Below, piece by piece: positions 61,481 through 64,000 of a stretch of 64,000 nt of DNA. Within the stretch, counting starts at the first letter, position 1, and each line of letters starts with the position of its first letter. Under the pieces are notes generated by a model. The model did not search any database. It saw only the letters and a program-made list of their open reading frames with translations, and was not told where the DNA came from. The stretch is from Clostridium_AW malenominatum (lineage in GTDB: Bacteria > Bacillota > Clostridia > Clostridiales > Clostridiaceae), in contig NZ_BAAACF010000001.1 in assembly GCF_039521365.1 (NCBI RefSeq), positions 372,001-436,000 of the forward strand, read 5' to 3'. A program made the translations under genes and the position numbers.

Positions 61481-61882
61481 ACACTCTTTACAAATTCCAT
61501 AAAAATATATTTGATTATTTAAAACTTCATAGTCTGTATATGAAGAAACTTTTTTATTTAAGTCTTGAAAACATATATCTTCTATATCATCTACTTTTCC
61601 GCATTGAAGGCATTGAATATGGGAGTGTGAATTAGTATATCCGTCATATCTAAAATTACCTTCTCCTACATTAATTTCTTGTATGAGATTAACTTCCACT
61701 AGAGTTTTTAATGCTTTATACACTGTAGCTAAACTCATGGTAGGATATTCTTCTTGCAAAGCTTTATAAATAACTTCAGCAGAAGGGTGCTCTTTTGTAG
61801 ACTTTAAGTATTTGTATACTGCTATGCGCTGAGGAGTTAATTTTAATTTTTTATCTTTAAATATGGAAGTTATATTATCCAT
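61460..61882 (-). CDS. Fur-family metalloregulator, possibly Zur
   Basis: A 140-residue Fur/PerR/Zur protein. The winged helix contains LTPQRIAVYKYL and the recognition helix SLATVYKALKTLVE. The structural zinc Cys are in CLQCG near 92 and CKEC near 132, and the regulatory site is NSHSHIQC. I use the ATG at 61882, eight bases after AAGGA; the ATG at 61891 is too close. Directly downstream on its own strand nothing follows. Upstream lies the zinc-type transporter whose promoters carry Fur-family 7-1-7 palindromes, so Zur is the likeliest role; PerR is the alternative. Confidence 0.85.
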   Translation of the reverse strand: MDNITSIFKDKKLKLTPQRIAVYKYLKSTKEHPSAEVIYKALQEEYPTMSLATVYKALKTLVEVNLIQEINVGEGNFRYDGYTNSHSHIQCLQCGKVDDIEDICFQDLNKKVSSYTDYEVLNNQIYFYGICKECKKNSGN

Positions 61883-61986
61883 AGACACCATCCTTCAAAT
61901 AATATTTATATTATTATATAATAACTATTATTCGAAGTCAATTATTTTCATGTAAAAATTATTATCGCATAGAATTATATATACAA

Positions 61987-62772
61987 TTATTTTTTCTTTA
62001 AAATAATTGTTATAAGTAGTATAAGAACAGATATTATAGCAATAGTTCCACCGGGAGCGCAGTCAATATAAAAAGATAGCATTAAACCCGAGAGTATATC
62101 AACAAATCCGAATAATATTGAAAGAAAAAAAGTTTGCTTAAAACCTTTCCTAAGTTGTAATGCAGTAGCAACAGGAATTGCAATTATTGATGAAATAACT
62201 AGTATTCCCATTATTCTTATTGACAGTGAAATGGTAGCACCAACTAAGAGAGAAAATATGTAATTTATAAATTTTACATTTATTCCTATAACTTTGGCAC
62301 CCTCTTCATCAAAGGTTATATAAAGTAATTTATTATATAAATAGTATAATAGAAATAAAGAAATTAAGCTTAATATAAACATAGTTAAAAGATCTAATTT
62401 AGAAACAGTTAATATGCTTCCGTATAAAAATGAATTTACATTACCTTTAGTTTTGCCAGAACTTATTAAAGTTATAGCAACTCCAACGCTTAAAGTCATT
62501 ATTATAACAAGAATTATTTCTTCATATTTTTTATAGTAATTTCTCAATAATTCAATTAGCAAAGCACAAATAGAAGTAAATATGAAAGCGGATAATATAG
62601 GATTAAAATTAACTATTAAACCTATGGCTACCCCAGCAAAAGAAGCATGAGATAAGGCATCGCCCATGGTGGAATATCTTTTTAAAACTAAAAAAGTTCC
62701 AACGGAAGGACATATAATTGAAATAAGTAATGTAGCAATAATAGCATTTTGTATAAAAGAGTATTGTAGCAT
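61987..62772 (-). CDS. Zinc/manganese-type ABC importer permease (ZnuB family)
   Basis: A 261-residue ABC-3 family permease with about eight spans. Family blocks are FLVLKRYSTMGDALSHASFAG near 28 and GILVISSIIAIPVATALQLRKGF near 190. It follows the ATPase gene by 10 bases (leftward operon). The ATG at 62772 has a nearby AAGGAG. Together with the ATPase and the rightward binding protein it forms a metal importer. Confidence 0.92.
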   Translation of the reverse strand: MLQYSFIQNAIIATLLISIICPSVGTFLVLKRYSTMGDALSHASFAGVAIGLIVNFNPILSAFIFTSICALLIELLRNYYKKYEEIILVIIMTLSVGVAITLISSGKTKGNVNSFLYGSILTVSKLDLLTMFILSLISLFLLYYLYNKLLYITFDEEGAKVIGINVKFINYIFSLLVGATISLSIRIMGILVISSIIAIPVATALQLRKGFKQTFFLSILFGFVDILSGLMLSFYIDCAPGGTIAIISVLILLITIILKKK

Positions 62773-62782
62773 GAAATTCTCC

Positions 62783-63439
62783 TTAATCTAATATTATATG
62801 ATTTTTTGACAAATAGTCTTGAACATTATGTAAAGTAACGTCTCCTTTACACATTTCAAGAATTTCTGTAGAATTTTCTATAACTGGTTTCAAATTGTGC
62901 TCTACAGAAATTATTGTAACAGAATGAACTCTATTAATATGTTTAAGAAAGCCATATATTTCATTTTGACTTTTTAAATCTACTCCAGTGGAAGGTTCAT
63001 CTAATATTAATAAATCAGGTTGACCAATTAATGCTCTAGCAATAAAAACCTTTTGTTGTTGTCCTCCAGATAAGTTTCCAATTAAAGAGTTTTTTAATTG
63101 AGTTATTCCTAGTTGTTCTAAACATTGATAAACTATTTTTTTATCTTTAATTTTCAAATTAGCAGCGTGACATTTCATTATCTCGTAAACAGTGATAGGA
63201 AATTCAGAATTATAGTTGCCTCTTTGAGGAACGTAACCAATATTATTACTAGTAACTTTTATGCTACCTTCATTAGGCTTTAAAAGTCCCAAAATTAGCT
63301 TTAATAAAGTGCTTTTATAACTACCATTTTCACCTACTATAGATGTATATGAGCCTTCGGTTATTTTAAAATTTAAGTTATTTAACATATAAGGTTTTAT
63401 TCCATTATAGGAAAATGAAATGTTATCAATATGTATCAT
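62783..63439 (-). CDS. Zinc/manganese-type ABC importer ATPase (ZnuC family)
   Basis: A 218-residue ATPase with Walker A VGENGSYKST near 36 (SYKST in place of the usual SGKST), signature LSGGQQQKVFIA near 132, Walker B LLILDEPSTGVD near 152 and H-loop VEHN near 186. The Gly to Tyr change in Walker A keeps Lys and Ser/Thr. The start is the ATG after GGAGGG; an upstream in-frame region to 63472 lies over the promoter and is not coding. Confidence 0.92.
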   Translation of the reverse strand: MIHIDNISFSYNGIKPYMLNNLNFKITEGSYTSIVGENGSYKSTLLKLILGLLKPNEGSIKVTSNNIGYVPQRGNYNSEFPITVYEIMKCHAANLKIKDKKIVYQCLEQLGITQLKNSLIGNLSGGQQQKVFIARALIGQPDLLILDEPSTGVDLKSQNEIYGFLKHINRVHSVTIISVEHNLKPVIENSTEILEMCKGDVTLHNVQDYLSKNHIILD

Positions 63440-63470
63440 AATACCCTCCAAAAATAGTTCTAACATTAAC

Positions 63471-63500
63471 ATTATATACCTATATGCAAATTATTTGCAA
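63471..63500 (-). promoter_or_regulatory. Promoter of the leftward metal-importer operon
   Basis: Reading leftward, TTGCAA (63500-63495), 18 bases, TATAAT (63476-63471). The -35 and spacer overlap the operator at 63485-63499, so a bound repressor would block polymerase. Confidence 0.65.
63485..63499. promoter_or_regulatory. Fur/Zur-family operator 1
   Basis: TGCAAATTATTTGCA, a perfect 7-1-7 inverted repeat, the geometry of Fur-family boxes (for example TGATAATNATTATCA of Fur). It overlaps the leftward promoter. Confidence 0.82.
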
Positions 63501-63518
63501 TATAATTGTATTATATAC

Positions 63519-63547
63519 TTGACTTTGGAAATAATTAATAATAATAT
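63519..63547 (+). promoter_or_regulatory. Promoter of the metal-binding lipoprotein gene
   Basis: TTGACT (63519-63524), 17 bases, TAATAT (63542-63547). The operator at 63562-63576 lies just after the expected start site (about 63554). Confidence 0.7.
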
Positions 63548-63561
63548 GTATATGTAACAAA

Positions 63562-63576
63562 TGCAAATGATTTGCA
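63562..63576. promoter_or_regulatory. Fur/Zur-family operator 2
   Basis: TGCAAATGATTTGCA, the same 7-1-7 palindrome as operator 1 except for the centre base, between the rightward promoter and its gene. Confidence 0.82.
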
Positions 63577-63600
63577 ATATAAACATTTCGGGAGGAAAGT

Positions 63601-64000
63601 ATGAAGAAAAGAATTTTAACAGGATTTATCATAATTTTTTTGTTTTCGTTAATGGGATGTGAGAGTAAAAAGGTATCTACAGAAAAGAATGATAGTTCAA
63701 AAATAAATGTAGTAGTTACATTCAATCCATTAAGGGAATTAGCTGAATACATAGGTGGAGAAAAAATTAATATAAGTACAATTATTCCAGATGGAACAGA
63801 AGCTCATGATTTTGAGTTAAAAGCAAAAGACCTAGCTAATATTAAAAATTCTAATATATTTATATATAATGGGTTTGACATGGAAAACTGGGTAGATAAA
63901 ATATTAGATACCATGGATGGAAAAACTATAGTGGTTGAAGCATCAAAGGGAGCTGAACCTATAATGGTTGTAGAAAGTGAGCACCATGAGGATGAGGATG
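63601..64000 (+). CDS. Zinc-type ABC importer binding lipoprotein (ZnuA/AdcA family), C-terminus cut off
   Basis: The 133 codons visible encode a lipoprotein signal (FIIIFLFSLMGC, lipobox Cys near 20), then the ZnuA fold. VVVTFNPLRELAEYIGGEKI lies near 37, IPDGTEAHDFEL near 62 (His ligand), and NSNIFIYNGFDMENW near 84. A His/acidic segment begins at HHEDED at the edge; such loops capture zinc. GGGAGG precedes the ATG. It is divergent from its permease and ATPase genes, under the shared pair of operators. Confidence 0.9.
   Translation, partial: MKKRILTGFIIIFLFSLMGCESKKVSTEKNDSSKINVVVTFNPLRELAEYIGGEKINISTIIPDGTEAHDFELKAKDLANIKNSNIFIYNGFDMENWVDKILDTMDGKTIVVEASKGAEPIMVVESEHHEDED

Noticed and set aside
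63480..63752. 90-codon open frame on the minus strand before the metal-binding gene
   Set aside because: It covers the divergent promoters, both operators and the znuA-type signal peptide region. It is a shadow.

Overview
The window is about 64 kb of a low-GC chromosome with clostridial gene content and gene order. Evidence includes a strong AGGAGG ribosome binding site before almost every gene, GTG/TTG starts, PyrI next to PyrB, a LonB spore-type protease, Cys-rich small proteins and a dense CCA-encoding tRNA array. The most likely source is Clostridium in the strict sense; I cannot name a species. I see no prophage, intact insertion sequence or CRISPR array. The only mobile-element trace is a frameshifted relic of a tyrosine recombinase near the left edge.

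Layout. 1-5 kb: a cut-off NIF3-like gene, the integrase relic, a MATE exporter, a DUF368 lipid-carrier translocase candidate, pgi and a YaiI-family gene. 5-11 kb: a type I pullulanase, divergent from a protein of seven triple-tyrosine repeats, which is followed by a lytic transglycosylase and an RsuA-type pseudouridine synthase. Then comes a short independent RNA gene candidate and a YerC-type TrpR-like regulator. 11.4-15.6 kb: abgA, abgT and a second M20 amidohydrolase, a p-aminobenzoyl-glutamate/acyl-amino-acid scavenging unit. A 188-bp nested inverted repeat follows. 15.9-28.3 kb: pcrA, ligA, gatCAB, an oligopeptide-type binding lipoprotein, a 52-residue Cys-rich protein, an unrecognised 464-residue protein, rdgB and a YfcE-type phosphodiesterase. 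28.4-30.3 kb: 21 tRNA genes in duplicated blocks.

30.5-37.8 kb: an ABC exporter, then a guanine riboswitch controlling xpt, followed by a complete nucleoside ABC importer (BMP lipoprotein, double ATPase, two permeases). 37.8-48.2 kb: the pyrimidine operon pyrB-I-C-F-K-D-E-carA-carB. It carries three separate PyrR-type RNA hairpins. Each appears to reuse its 3' AAGG arm for a different output: competition with a transcription antiterminator, masking of the pyrB Shine-Dalgarno, and release of a Shine-Dalgarno sequestor at carA. This layered control is the most interesting feature of the window. pyrR itself is not here.

48.4-58.3 kb: a membrane-anchored unknown protein, then tig-clpP-clpX-lonB-lon-engB (protein folding, proteolysis and ribosome assembly) and a CPBP membrane protease. 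58.4-60.1 kb: three small odd proteins (Cys/Arg-rich, Cys-rich, Asn-rich), a convergent bactofilin and a structured, C-rich RNA candidate. 60.2-64 kb: a family-1 solute-binding lipoprotein and a Fur-family regulator. The window ends in a zinc-type ABC importer split into divergent units (permease/ATPase leftward, His-rich binding protein rightward and cut off). Two near-identical 15-bp palindromic operators lie between those units.
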